DNA of 64,000 bases from DATAXP01 sp963708675 (GTDB lineage: Bacteria > Planctomycetota > Planctomycetia > Pirellulales > PNKZ01): the NCBI GenBank assembly GCA_963708675.1, contig CAVPTO010000003.1:2232001-2296000 (forward strand), in the 5' to 3' direction. Below the pieces are notes generated by a model. The model was not told where the DNA came from and made no database searches. It saw only the letters and a list, made by a program, of their open reading frames with translations. Position 1 is the first letter of the stretch. Each line of letters begins with the position of its first letter. A program made the position numbers and the translations under genes. Below, piece by piece: positions 35,156 through 43,829 of the stretch.

Positions 35156-35467
35156 ATGAAGCAACTCGATACCGTTAGCCGCGTGACGGTAATTGCCGAT
35201 TCGGTGCTTGAGCCGAAGCTCGTCGAGCACTTTCTGAAACTCGGCGCTAAGGGCTACAACATCATGCCGTGTCGAGGCAAAGGACGGCACAACCTCGTCA
35301 ACGAAGACCCGCTCAGCAATCAGAGCGCCGAGATTCGCCTCGAAGTCGTGGTGCAGTCCGAGGTCGCGCAAAAGATTCTCGACTACCTTCGACGCGACGT
35401 CTTCGCGAAATACGCGATTACTGCCTTCCTTGACGAGGTCCAGGTCGCATCGAAGGATCAGTTCTGA
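35156..35467 (+). CDS. sbtB: SbtB-like PII-family regulator
   Basis: 103 residues; AGGAAAC upstream. A ferredoxin-like PII fold is suggested by VSRVTVIADSVLEPKLVEHF, LGAKGYNIMPCRGKGRHN and a beta-strand RLEVVVQSEVAQKIL. SbtB binds adenyl nucleotides (AMP, cAMP) in cyanobacteria and gates SbtA. It stands 78 bp after sbtA. A classical PII T-loop Tyr is not apparent, and the T-loop region is short, as in SbtB. Confidence 0.85.
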   Translation: MKQLDTVSRVTVIADSVLEPKLVEHFLKLGAKGYNIMPCRGKGRHNLVNEDPLSNQSAEIRLEVVVQSEVAQKILDYLRRDVFAKYAITAFLDEVQVASKDQF

Positions 35468-35490
35468 AAGGGCAGTTCTAGCACCGCGTT

Positions 35491-35518
35491 AAGCCCACGG
35501 ATGGCCCTCCGTGAGCTT
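35491..35518. repeat. diverged copy of the AAGCCCACGG palindrome
   Basis: AAGCCCACGGATGGCCCTCC then GTGAGCTT matches the perfect 28-bp palindrome at 15764-15791 with three changes. It is an intergenic hairpin 23 bp after sbtB and may also serve as its terminator. Confidence 0.6.
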
Positions 35519-35555
35519 CGCGTTGCACACGAACGCGGCGCCGCCTTCGCATCAT

Positions 35556-35828
35556 CTACATGATGAGTCCCGACGTCGAAGCGTCATCGCGGGTGGCCCA
35601 TCCCTTGATGTACCGCGTCGAGAACAGCAGCACGTGCCCACAGTTCTTGCAGATGAGTTGAATCATCTGCGACGCAGGTCCCAGGTCGTCGACATCATCG
35701 ACAACATGACCGGCCACCAAGTCGCCAACCTTCCAGTGGTTCGACTGACAAAGCGTGCAAGACGAGTGCTCGATTTTTTGGCGCAGCCAGTCTTCAAAAA
35801 GCTTCTGCTGATCGGACGACAGTTTCAT
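35556..35828 (-). CDS. small zinc-ribbon protein
   Basis: 90 residues from ATG 35828, with AGGAG upstream. Two zinc knuckles: SSCTLCQSNHW and LICKNCGHVLLF, spaced about 45 residues. The helical N-terminus (SSDQQKLFEDWLRQKIE) precedes them. No signal peptide. The spacing fits a zinc-ribbon of nucleic-acid-binding type, but no specific family is recognised. Confidence 0.72.
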   Translation of the reverse strand: MKLSSDQQKLFEDWLRQKIEHSSCTLCQSNHWKVGDLVAGHVVDDVDDLGPASQMIQLICKNCGHVLLFSTRYIKGWATRDDASTSGLIM

Positions 35829-36093
35829 AGAGGTTGCTCCTGCGTGTGTGGCGGCGTGCGGTTCTCGTGGATGGCGATGCAACTTCGACCGCTGCGGCTC
35901 ACACCGACGCCAGAGCACCCTCGACAACTGCCCGAAAAGCTGTCGTCGAAAGAAGCAACCGACCGAGGCTGATGACCCATCGCGGCGGAAACTTCCGAGG
36001 CAGACATACCGAACGTAAGTCCACCTCGCACTTACATTTTACGCCGCGGACATCAGCAACGGCAAATCACTTTTTCGCAATGGCGAGCGGATT

Positions 36094-36618
36094 TCAAGGC
36101 GACCCCGACGGGGGTTTCGCGCTCCATTGATACGCCCAGCGCATCGTCCTTGGTCCCGGCGACGAATCGGCCCTTGGGCCGATGCTCAGCCGTCCTGGCT
36201 CGATGCGGGCGGTATCGTCGTTACCGACGGTGATCGTGGGCTGTGGCGCGTTGCCACCCGTGGCCAACTGTTCATAGCTGCTGCCAAGCAGCCCAACCTC
36301 CGGCCCACGAACACGACAGGCAATGTCAAAGGAAACTCTCGCGAGTGTGGGGTCAGCCTCGATCCCCGCCGACCAATGATTGCCGCCCGCCATGCCCACC
36401 AGTAGCGCTACCTGCTTTCCTTCGGAACGTGGCTCGACGTGCAATTGCACCAGCGGCGGACTCGCCGGCCAAGGTTCGTCGGCGGCGCCCTCGACCGACC
36501 GATACACCGCACGCCATTCGGTTCCTTCCAAGACCTCGATCACATGCGCGAATCGATCGCCTCGATAGACAAAGGCAACGCGTATCGGGCCGGCCGTGAG
36601 TGTCTGCTCATTCGACAT
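36094..36618 (-). CDS. conserved hypothetical protein
   Basis: 174 residues from ATG 36618 (MSNEQTLTAGPIRVAFVYRG). It is predominantly beta-strand with Trp and Pro (HVIEVLEGTEWRAVYRSVEG) and ends QWSAKPPSGSP. No signal peptide or membrane helix. I recognise the shape from planctomycete genomes only as an orphan family. It is divergent from the glycosylase gene, so both promoters share a 95-bp gap. Confidence 0.6.
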   Translation of the reverse strand: MSNEQTLTAGPIRVAFVYRGDRFAHVIEVLEGTEWRAVYRSVEGAADEPWPASPPLVQLHVEPRSEGKQVALLVGMAGGNHWSAGIEADPTLARVSFDIACRVRGPEVGLLGSSYEQLATGGNAPQPTITVGNDDTARIEPGRLSIGPRADSSPGPRTMRWAYQWSAKPPSGSP

Positions 36619-36712
36619 GCCGCAATGTCTCACTCGCGAAAGAGGATGACAAGGCATGCTGCAAATCGTGTCGGCGCTTGTCGCTCGCCGACCGCATCGG
36701 AACAATACGTCG

Positions 36713-37321
36713 ATGCCTTTCGTCAGCCACGACTTTTTCGCGCGCGACACGCTCACCGTCGCCCAAGATCTGATCGGCACCGTGATGGTCGTGGGCCGCT
36801 GCGCCGGTCGTATCGTCGAGACCGAAGCCTACACGACCGACGCGGCATCGCATTACGTGACGCGTCGTAATCAATCGGTCCTCATGCGCAACACCTTCGG
36901 GCAAGTTTACGTCTATTTCATTTACGGAATGCACTATTGCCTGAACTTCACGACCGATCGCGATGCCCCCGGCGCGGTGCTCATTCGCGCCGTGCAACCG
37001 CTGCGCGGCATTGCCGCCATGCTGCGACGTCGCGAGTCCACGGACTCACGACGATTGGCGACTGGCCCGGGACGGCTGTGTCAGGCGTTCGGCATCGACA
37101 TGACGTTCAACGGTCTAGCCATCGGCGGGAGACTCAAGGTCGAACTTCGCAACGACGAGCCGATCGTCGAAGCGACCCCGCGTATCGGCATTTCGCAAGC
37201 TCTCGAACTGCCGTGGCGTTTCTACGAGCGCGACAATCCATATGTCTCGCCGCACCCACGGATTGGATCGCTAAAACCTCGAAGATCGGCACGTAAAACC
37301 GCACGCAAATCAGCGGGTTGA
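36713..37321 (+). CDS. mpg: DNA-3-methyladenine glycosylase (AAG/Mpg family)
   Basis: 202 residues from ATG 36713. The enzyme excises alkylated and deaminated purines in base excision repair. Family motifs: DTLTVAQDLIGTVMVV, IVETEAYTTDAASHYVTRRN (catalytic Glu in ETEAY), VYVYFIYGMHYCLNFTT, and LATGPGRLCQAFGID. The C-terminus has a basic tail (RRSARKTARKSAG). It may use a first ATG at 36656, but the added residues do not match the family. Confidence 0.92.
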   Translation: MPFVSHDFFARDTLTVAQDLIGTVMVVGRCAGRIVETEAYTTDAASHYVTRRNQSVLMRNTFGQVYVYFIYGMHYCLNFTTDRDAPGAVLIRAVQPLRGIAAMLRRRESTDSRRLATGPGRLCQAFGIDMTFNGLAIGGRLKVELRNDEPIVEATPRIGISQALELPWRFYERDNPYVSPHPRIGSLKPRRSARKTARKSAG

Positions 37322-37353
37322 GCTTTCGCCGTTGATGGGCGACAATCGCGCTC

Positions 37354-38103
37354 ATGGCAACTGCTCGTGTGCTGATCCTTCGCGCTCCTGGAACGAATTG
37401 CGATCAAGAAACCGCCTACGCGTTCCAACTCGCCGGCGGAGAAGTCACCGCGCTGCACGTCAACCGCGTGCTCGAAAACCCTCGCGTCCTGAGCGAGTTC
37501 CAAATCCTCGCGCTCCCGGGCGGTTTCAGCTACGGCGACGATCTTGCCGCGGGACGCATCCTCGGTTCGCAGTTGCGACTTCACCTGGGTGATTGGCTTA
37601 CCGAGTTCAAGGCCGCGAGCAAGTTGATCCTTGGCATCTGCAACGGGTTTCAGATCCTTATCAAGTCGGGGCTATTGTTCGATGCCGGCACAAACGCCGC
37701 CGAACCGCCTGCGACACTCGCGCACAACGATTCGGGCATGTTCGACGACCGCTGGGTGACGGTTCGCACGCAAGGCGAGAAGTGCGTGTTCTTCCGCGGC
37801 ATCGAGCGGATGTATCTGCCGATCGCTCACGGCGAAGGAAAGTTCGTCGCCCGCAGCGCGACGGTGCTCGACCAACTCGACAGCACGGGCCAACTCTGTT
37901 TGAAATACGACGGCGGCAATCCCAACGGCTCACAGCGCGATGTTGCCGGGATGTGCGATAGCTCGGGACGCGTATGCGGGTTAATGCCTCATCCCGAGCG
38001 GCACATCGATCCGACGCAGCATCCCCGTTGGACGCGCGGCGACGCGGGCGCCGTCGGCGACGGCCTGCGGGTGTTTCAGAACGCGGTGGAGTATTTTGCG
38101 TGA
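37354..38103 (+). CDS. purQ: phosphoribosylformylglycinamidine synthase, glutaminase subunit
   Basis: 249 residues. PurQ supplies ammonia from glutamine to PurL for step four of purine synthesis. Class I glutamine amidotransferase features: LALPGGFSYGDDLAAGRIL, nucleophile Cys in ILGICNGFQILIKSGLL, and the His-Glu pair in LMPHPERHIDP. It starts 33 bp after mpg and may share its transcript. purL and purS are not in the window. Confidence 0.94.
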   Translation: MATARVLILRAPGTNCDQETAYAFQLAGGEVTALHVNRVLENPRVLSEFQILALPGGFSYGDDLAAGRILGSQLRLHLGDWLTEFKAASKLILGICNGFQILIKSGLLFDAGTNAAEPPATLAHNDSGMFDDRWVTVRTQGEKCVFFRGIERMYLPIAHGEGKFVARSATVLDQLDSTGQLCLKYDGGNPNGSQRDVAGMCDSSGRVCGLMPHPERHIDPTQHPRWTRGDAGAVGDGLRVFQNAVEYFA

Positions 38104-38164
38104 TGGGTTGAACGAGTCGTTTGTTGATCTTCAGGTCGCTCATCGAACGACGATTCAGTTTGCT

Positions 38165-38278
38165 CCCTCTCCCCTTGCGGGAGAGGGCCTGGGTGAGGGG
38201 TAGTGAAGCGTGTACTCGCCCTGAACCCCTCACCCGGTTCGCCTTCGGCGAACCACCCTCTCCCGCAAGGGGAGAGGG
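38165..38278. repeat. palindromic intergenic repeat (CTCTCCC family)
   Basis: CCTCTCCCCTTGCGGGAGAG with GGGTGAGGGG is followed about 60 bases later by the inverted arm ending CCGCAAGGGGAGAGGG. It is closest to 19328-19427 and lies between purQ and dgkA. Confidence 0.7.
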
Positions 38279-38322
38279 TAAAAGGCATGCCGTGTCGGTT
38301 CGATTGACAACCTGAACATCAA

Positions 38323-38348
38323 TAGCCGCGTCGCAAGCGACGTGGCTA
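38323..38348. repeat. short TAGCCGCG-family palindrome
   Basis: TAGCCGCGTCGCAAGCGACG then TGGCTA: inverted arms with one mismatch. Related to 4447-4490. Confidence 0.5.
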
Positions 38349-38364
38349 ACCTACGATTTCAACC

Positions 38365-38757
38365 ATGATGCAAAAGCGCCAACCGTTTCGCCTCCGCAAT
38401 CGCCTGCGGAGTTTCGTCTACGCCGGGCGCGGTGTGAAACTGATGCTCGCGACGCAGCACAACGCTTGGCTGCATGCCACGGCAACCGCGCTGGCCGTCG
38501 GACTCGGCTGGTACTACCACGTATCGAGCGGCGAGTGGTGCTGGATCGTCGCAGCGATTCTGGCGGTGTGGACGGCCGAGGCCTTGAACACCGCCTTCGA
38601 GTTGTTGTGTGACGTCACCAGCCCCGAATTTCATCCGCTCGTCGAGAACGCCAAGGACGTGGCCGCCGGGGCGGTGCTAATCAGCGCCGTTGGGGCCCTG
38701 ACGGTCGCCGCGCTCGTGTTTGGACCGCGCATTTTGCCAAGCTTGGGCCTTTCCTAG
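38365..38757 (+). CDS. dgkA: diacylglycerol/undecaprenol kinase family protein
   Basis: 130 residues, three membrane helices. The DgkA-type signature is intact: WTAEALNTAFELLCD (catalytic Glu region) and ENAKDVAAGAVLISA, with N-terminal SFVYAGRGVKLM. Such proteins phosphorylate diacylglycerol or, in most non-proteobacteria, undecaprenol for envelope synthesis. The substrate cannot be told from sequence alone. Confidence 0.86.
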   Translation: MMQKRQPFRLRNRLRSFVYAGRGVKLMLATQHNAWLHATATALAVGLGWYYHVSSGEWCWIVAAILAVWTAEALNTAFELLCDVTSPEFHPLVENAKDVAAGAVLISAVGALTVAALVFGPRILPSLGLS

Positions 38758-38894
38758 CTCACCAAGCGTTTTCGCGGCGCTGCCCTTGCAAATCGGGCGT
38801 CTTCCGAGAGAATAGCGGGATTCGCGCCGTTGGGCAGGGGCCCGGTCGAGTCGCGGCAATCGCACATAGGTATTGATCTAGCAAGAGGTTCCGT

Positions 38895-39524
38895 ATGGCT
38901 GAAGTATTGACCGTCGAGGTTCGAAAACCGCAAGGCAAGCGTGCCGCTCGCCGCCTGCGCGAGCATGGCACCGTGCCGGTCAACTTGTACGGCCACGGCC
39001 AAGAGAACATGCACCTCTCTGTGCCGGCCGATCAGGTCCGCTTGATGCTCCGCCATGGGGCTCGCGTCGTCGACCTTTCGGGAGCCGTCAGTGAGAAGGC
39101 TTTCGTCCGCGAACTGCAATGGGACACGTTCGGCGTGGACGTGCTGCATCTCGATTTGACCCGCGTCAGTGCTGACGAGCGCGTCGAGTTGCGTGTGCGC
39201 GTTGAATTGCGTGGCCAGGCGATCGGCGTGAAGGAAGGTGGCGTGGTCGATCATGTCATGCACGAAGTCGAAATCGAGTGCCTTGCGGTCGAGATTCCCG
39301 AAAAGCTGTTCCTGAAGATCAATGACTTGCCGCTTGATGGCTCGCTGACGGCTGGTGCGATCGAGCTTCCGCCGGGCGTGAAGTTGCTGACCGACGCCGA
39401 AGAGATCGTGGTCAACTGCAACAAGCCGAGCACGGAAGAAGAAGACGTTGCTGGCATGGCCGACGGCGCCGAGCCGGAAGTCATCGGTCGCAAGGCTGGC
39501 GAAGAAGAAGCGGAGGAAGAATAG
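38895..39524 (+). CDS. rplY: 50S ribosomal protein L25 (CTC form)
   Basis: 209 residues; AAGAGG upstream. L25 binds 5S rRNA. The N-terminal domain has PQGKRAARRLREHGTVPVNL and the C-terminal TL5 domain has LTAGAIELPPGVKLLT. The acidic tail (EDVAGMADGAEPEVI, EEEAEEE) is typical of long CTC forms. It stands upstream of pth, the usual pairing. Confidence 0.95.
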   Translation: MAEVLTVEVRKPQGKRAARRLREHGTVPVNLYGHGQENMHLSVPADQVRLMLRHGARVVDLSGAVSEKAFVRELQWDTFGVDVLHLDLTRVSADERVELRVRVELRGQAIGVKEGGVVDHVMHEVEIECLAVEIPEKLFLKINDLPLDGSLTAGAIELPPGVKLLTDAEEIVVNCNKPSTEEEDVAGMADGAEPEVIGRKAGEEEAEEE

Positions 39525-39577
39525 GCCGGCGTCATCGTCAGGGCGGGCTGGTTGCAGCCTGATACGGGTGAGCAGCC

Positions 39578-40138
39578 ATGAAGCTCGTCGTCGGACTTGG
39601 CAACCCAGGCCGTCAGTACCAGTCAACGCGTCACAATGTGGGCGTCGAGGTGCTGGCCGAGTTGGCGCGACGCGGCGGAGGGGGCAAGCCGAAGAATGCA
39701 TTTCAGGGCGAGGTGATGGACGTGACGCTCGACGCGACACGTTGGATTCTCCTGGCCCCGCAAACATACATGAATCGCAGCGGGTCGAGCGTAGTGCTAG
39801 CCCGCGACTTTTACAAGCTGGAGCACGAGAACATCCTGGTGGTATGCGACGATTTCGCGTTGCCGGTTGGCAAAATGCGGATGCGAGGCCAGGGTTCCTC
39901 GGGCGGACAGAAGGGGTTGGAAGACACGATTCGCTGTCTCGGAACCGACGCGGTGCCGAGGCTGCGAGTGGGAATTGGGCCGGTGCCCGAGGGACGCGAC
40001 GCTGCGGACTTCGTGCTGGGACGGTTCAATGCCGAAGAACGCAAGCAAATCGATCAAGTGATCGCCAAGGCAGCCGACGCCGTCGTGTCGTGGGGCACGA
40101 AAGGTTTGGCCGCCACGATGAGTCAATTCAACGCATAG
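39578..40138 (+). CDS. pth: peptidyl-tRNA hydrolase
   Basis: 186 residues. Pth releases peptides from prematurely dropped peptidyl-tRNA. Motifs: VVGLGNPGRQYQSTRHNVGV (catalytic His and Asn), PQTYMNRSGSSV, VVCDDFALPVGKMRMRGQGS and GGQKGLEDTIRCLG. Length is normal. It is 53 bp after rplY. Confidence 0.96.
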   Translation: MKLVVGLGNPGRQYQSTRHNVGVEVLAELARRGGGGKPKNAFQGEVMDVTLDATRWILLAPQTYMNRSGSSVVLARDFYKLEHENILVVCDDFALPVGKMRMRGQGSSGGQKGLEDTIRCLGTDAVPRLRVGIGPVPEGRDAADFVLGRFNAEERKQIDQVIAKAADAVVSWGTKGLAATMSQFNA

Positions 40139-40180
40139 TAACCAGACACTGAGTTCAAACTTCCGGTAAGGAGCAACGTC

Positions 40181-40609
40181 GTGGCCGAGAACGCCTACGA
40201 AGCCATGTTTATTCTCGACACCAACCGCTACGGGCGCGATCCCGGCGGCATGGCCAACCAAATCTCCGAGTTGATCACGCGTCGCGGCGGCGAGATTCTC
40301 GTTAGCCGTCTGTGGGAAGAGCGCCGCCTTGCGTATCCAATCAATGGACAGCGCAAAGGCACGTACTGGCTTGCCTACTTCAAGCTGGATGCCAAGGAGC
40401 TCACGACGCTCAATCGCGAAACGCACCTCAACGAGAACATCCTGCGTTCGCTCGTTTTGAAGGTCGACCCGCGCATCATCGACACGCTCGTCGATCACGC
40501 CAAGGCTGGCCCTGCCGAAATCGCGCGGGCTCGCCGACCCGAGCCGATGCCGCAACCGGTGGCCGTTGGCGCGGGCGTCGAAATTCCCGAGGAAGAGCTG
40601 GGCAACTAG
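40181..40609 (+). CDS. rpsF: 30S ribosomal protein S6
   Basis: 142 residues, GTG start with AAGGAG upstream. The S6 core is present: YEAMFILDTNRYGRDPGG, EERRLAYPINGQRKGTYW and ENILRSLVLKVDPR. The Pro/Ala-rich C-terminal extension (about 35 residues) is longer than in E. coli without its Glu tail. Confidence 0.94.
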   Translation: MAENAYEAMFILDTNRYGRDPGGMANQISELITRRGGEILVSRLWEERRLAYPINGQRKGTYWLAYFKLDAKELTTLNRETHLNENILRSLVLKVDPRIIDTLVDHAKAGPAEIARARRPEPMPQPVAVGAGVEIPEEELGN

Positions 40610-40753
40610 CAAAGACGCTCGTCGGCGGACGACGTTTTGCGATCAATCTGGTATATTGACCGCGATACATTCGTCCACTGCTAGCGATCTCTGCCGCGGA
40701 ACGGTGACTGGCGCTGAGCAGCGATCTTCTGCGGAGCAAAGGAGTGAACATCC

Positions 40754-41275
40754 ATGGCTAGCTTCAATAAAGTCGTCCTCGTTGGCAATCTGACCCGCGA
40801 TCCCGAGGTGCGTTACACCACCACAAGCATGGCGGTCTGCGATATCGGCCTGGCTGTGAACGACCGTCGCAAGAACGCCAACGGCGAATGGGTCGAGGAA
40901 ACGACGTTCGTTGACATCACGCTATGGGGACGCACGGCCGAGGTCGCTGGCGAGTACCTGAAGAAGGGCTCGTCTGTGCTGATCGAAGGTCGATTGAAGC
41001 TCGATTCGTGGGAGAAAGACGGCCAGAAGCGCACGAAGCTGAAGGTCGTCGGCGAGACGATGCAGATGCTCGGCGGACGCGGTGAAGGCGGTGGCGGCGG
41101 CGGACCGCGAGGTGGTTCGCGTGCCCAATCGCCACGCAACGAATCGTCACGCAGTGAATCGTCACGCAGTGATTCCTCACGCGGCGATTCCTCACACCAT
41201 GACGACTACGGCGGCGATGAAGTCTCGTCCGGCTCGCGACCCGCGGCCGGCGGCGGCGACGAAATTCCATTCTGA
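40754..41275 (+). CDS. ssb: single-stranded DNA-binding protein
   Basis: 173 residues; GGAG nine bases before the ATG. The OB-fold reads FNKVVLVGNLTRDPEVRYTT, VEETTFVDITLWGRTAEVAG and GSSVLIEGRLKLDSWEKDGQ. A Gly-rich then Ser/Arg repeat linker follows, in which ESSRSESSRSDSSRGDSS is a tandem 4-residue repeat. The conserved acidic tip DEIPF is the partner-binding tail. Between rpsF and rplI, as usual. Confidence 0.95.
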   Translation: MASFNKVVLVGNLTRDPEVRYTTTSMAVCDIGLAVNDRRKNANGEWVEETTFVDITLWGRTAEVAGEYLKKGSSVLIEGRLKLDSWEKDGQKRTKLKVVGETMQMLGGRGEGGGGGGPRGGSRAQSPRNESSRSESSRSDSSRGDSSHHDDYGGDEVSSGSRPAAGGGDEIPF

Positions 41276-41342
41276 TTCACGAGGCGTGACCAACGCCGAC
41301 AGAACCCGGCCGAGACGGTCGGGACATTTAGGAGATTGAAAG

Positions 41343-41879
41343 ATGGCCAACACCAAAACCCGCCCACCGGTGCGAGTCAAGCGTCTGCCGAAGGCCGCCA
41401 ACGGCGGCATCGAGCTATTGCTGATCCAATCGGTCGACCACCTCGGCAAGCAAGGCGACGTCGTGAGCGTTCGCCCAGGTTACGCGATGAACTATCTGCT
41501 GCCGCAGGGTCTGGCGACGATTGCCAACGAGCATCACAAGCGGATGGTCGACAAGCATCGCGCCCGCTTGCAAGAGATTCAGAATCAGCGGCTCGAAGGC
41601 CTCCGCAAGCAGGCGGCCGAATTGGCTCGCATCAACGTGCAAATCGAAGCCAACGCCAACGACGAAGGTCATCTCTACGGTTCGGTCGGCGCGAACGACA
41701 TCGTCAACGCGCTCAAGAAGAACGAGGTCACGATCACGCCCGACCAGGTGCGGCTCAAGGGGCCTCTCAAGGAACTGGGCCTGTACACGGTCGCCATTCA
41801 CCTTGGTCACGAGATCGACGCCGAGCTCAAGGTCTGGGTCGTTCCGACGGTCACCGACGACGTGACGCCGGCCAAGTAA
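41343..41879 (+). CDS. rplI: 50S ribosomal protein L9
   Basis: 178 residues; AGGAGATTGAAAG before the ATG. N-terminal rRNA-binding domain: IELLLIQSVDHLGKQGDVVS and VRPGYAMNYLLPQGLAT. Long connecting helix, then the C-terminal domain with LYGSVGANDIVNALKKNEV. About 15 extra N-terminal residues are present. rpsR, often located between ssb and rplI, is absent here. Confidence 0.95.
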   Translation: MANTKTRPPVRVKRLPKAANGGIELLLIQSVDHLGKQGDVVSVRPGYAMNYLLPQGLATIANEHHKRMVDKHRARLQEIQNQRLEGLRKQAAELARINVQIEANANDEGHLYGSVGANDIVNALKKNEVTITPDQVRLKGPLKELGLYTVAIHLGHEIDAELKVWVVPTVTDDVTPAK

Positions 41880-41887
41880 AGGTTTAA

Positions 41888-42028
41888 TGATCCTCAGAAA
41901 ACAACGTTGATCGCGAATATGCTATCCATCACCGCTTGCGGTTTCGCGCGTACCGCCCATGTGACGCGCGAAACCGCAAGCGGTGATACGACGCGTATGC
42001 CGTGGTTCACGCGGTTTTCTGAGGATCA
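41888..42028. repeat. nested inverted-repeat element, MITE-like (141 bp)
   Basis: Perfect 15-bp outer ends TGATCCTCAGAAAAC (41888-41902) and its complement (42014-42028). Inside is a perfect palindrome with 24-bp arms at 41928-41951 and 41964-41987 (ATCACCGCTTGCGGTTTCGC and onward) around a 12-base loop. It encodes no protein. It lies between rplI and dnaB. Confidence 0.8.
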
Positions 42029-42132
42029 ATAGCCGGCGAACTTGGCCGCCGCGCCGTGCGGGCCTCGGCCTGCAAGCGCGCCGGACAAACGCTGTAGCGC
42101 AACGATAGTCACGGCGCCGCGAGGAAGGATCC

Positions 42133-43540
42133 ATGGCCACGATCGATCGACCAAACGCGCGCGGCGGCCAAAGTCGCGAGGCCTCGGAAATCCTCGATCG
42201 CTTGCCGCCCCACAGCCTCGACGCTGAGCGCGGCGTGCTGGGCAGCCTGCTTCTTGATCCCGAAATGTGCGACGAAGTCGCGCTCGTCCTCGAGTCGCAC
42301 GATTACTACGTGCCGGCTCATCAGACGCTCTACGGCCACGTGCTGGCGATGCACAACGACGGCATGCGCGTCGATGTGACGTTGCTCGTCGAGCGTCTCA
42401 AAAAGCACGGCGAGTTCGAATCCATCGGCGGCCTGCCGTTTCTGAGCGATGTGCTCAACTCGGTCCCGTCGGCGGCGAACGCCCTTTATTACGCCAATAT
42501 CGTTCGCGACAAGGCGACACTGCGATCGCTGATCCGCGCCAGCGCGGACATCTTACGTGACGCGTACGACCAATCGCTCGATGCTCGCGAAATGTTGTCG
42601 AAGGCGGAAGAGAGCGTCTTTCGCATCCTCGAGCAAAAAGGCATCGGCGAACTGTCGGTAATGCAAGACGTGTTGCATCAGGCACTCGAAGCGCATTGAG
42701 GCCCGACTTGCCAAAGGCGGGGGCCTGTCGGGAACGACGACGGGTTTCGCCGATCTCGATCGCATGACCGGTGGGCTGCATGGGTCGGAATTGGTCATCA
42801 TCGCCGGCCGACCAAGTATGGGCAAAACCGCGCTCGCGGCGAACATTGCCGACCACGTGGCCATCGGCCAGCGGCTATCGACCCTCTTCGTGAGCCTCGA
42901 AATGTCGCGACTCGAGTTGGCCGAACGCATGCTGTGCAGTCATGGTCGCATCGACGGGCACAAGCTGCGCAACGGGTTCATCTCGCCGATGGATCGCAAC
43001 AAGCTGGTCGAAGCATCGGGCAACATGCACGAGGCGCCGTTGTTCATCGACGACACGCCGAGCCGCACGATGACCGAAATCGCCGCCACGGCCCGACGTC
43101 TCAAACGCCGCGAGCAGCTATCGCTGGTGGTCATCGACTATTTGCAGCTCATCGAACCCGACAACATGAAGGATCCACGCCAGGAACAGGTCGCACGCAT
43201 CGCGCGGCGACTCAAGGGCATGGCCCGCGAACTCAACGTCCCGGTGGTGTGCCTCGCCCAGCTGAATCGTCAGGCCGAAGCCTCACGCGACAATCGGCCG
43301 AGGTTGAGTCACTTACGCGAGTCGGGGGCGATTGAGCAAGATGCCGACGTGGTGATGTTCGTCCATCGCGACGAGTACTACTGCACCACGGAAGAAGAAA
43401 AGCAGCGCTGTGCCGGGCAAGCTGACATCATCCTGGCAAAGCAGCGCAACGGCCCCGTTGGCGAAGTAAAAGTCGCGTGGGTGCAAAACTATACGCGATT
43501 CGAAAACCTCGCACGCGGCGAAGATTTCGACTTCAACTAG
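42133..43540 (+). CDS. dnaB: replicative DNA helicase (frameshifted as read)
   Basis: About 468 residues from ATG 42133, AGGAAGG upstream. DnaB unwinds DNA ahead of the replication fork as a hexamer. N-domain: LPPHSLDAERGVLGSLLLDP. RecA-like domain: Walker A IIAGRPSMGKTALAANIA, Walker B SLVVIDYLQLIEP, and AQLNRQAEASRDNRPRLSHL with arginine finger nearby. The frame breaks at 42691: one extra G in GAAGCGCATT. Removing it gives ALERIEARLAKGGGLSGTTT. DnaB is essential, so this is almost surely a sequence error. Confidence 0.94.
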
Positions 43541-43829
43541 CGCTCCGTTCCGTGAGCTCGCCGCGCGATGTGAATGCGCATGCATCGCATGCGCCAGCGG
43601 CCGCTGTAGTTGCCTCGGTGAAGGTTAATCCTTCGCGAACTCGCCTTGTCCGTGGCGCACCGTTTGGGTATCTCTACCCCGCGCCTGCACAACCTATCGA
43701 ACGCGAGACCTTTTCCCTTCCTCGTCCGCGCCCGACTGGTTGCAAAACGTCCCGCGTGTTCCCAACGCGTGGGTCAGCTCCTACCGTCCGACTCGTCACT
43801 TCTCGCGTAACAACACGGATCTCACCTTC

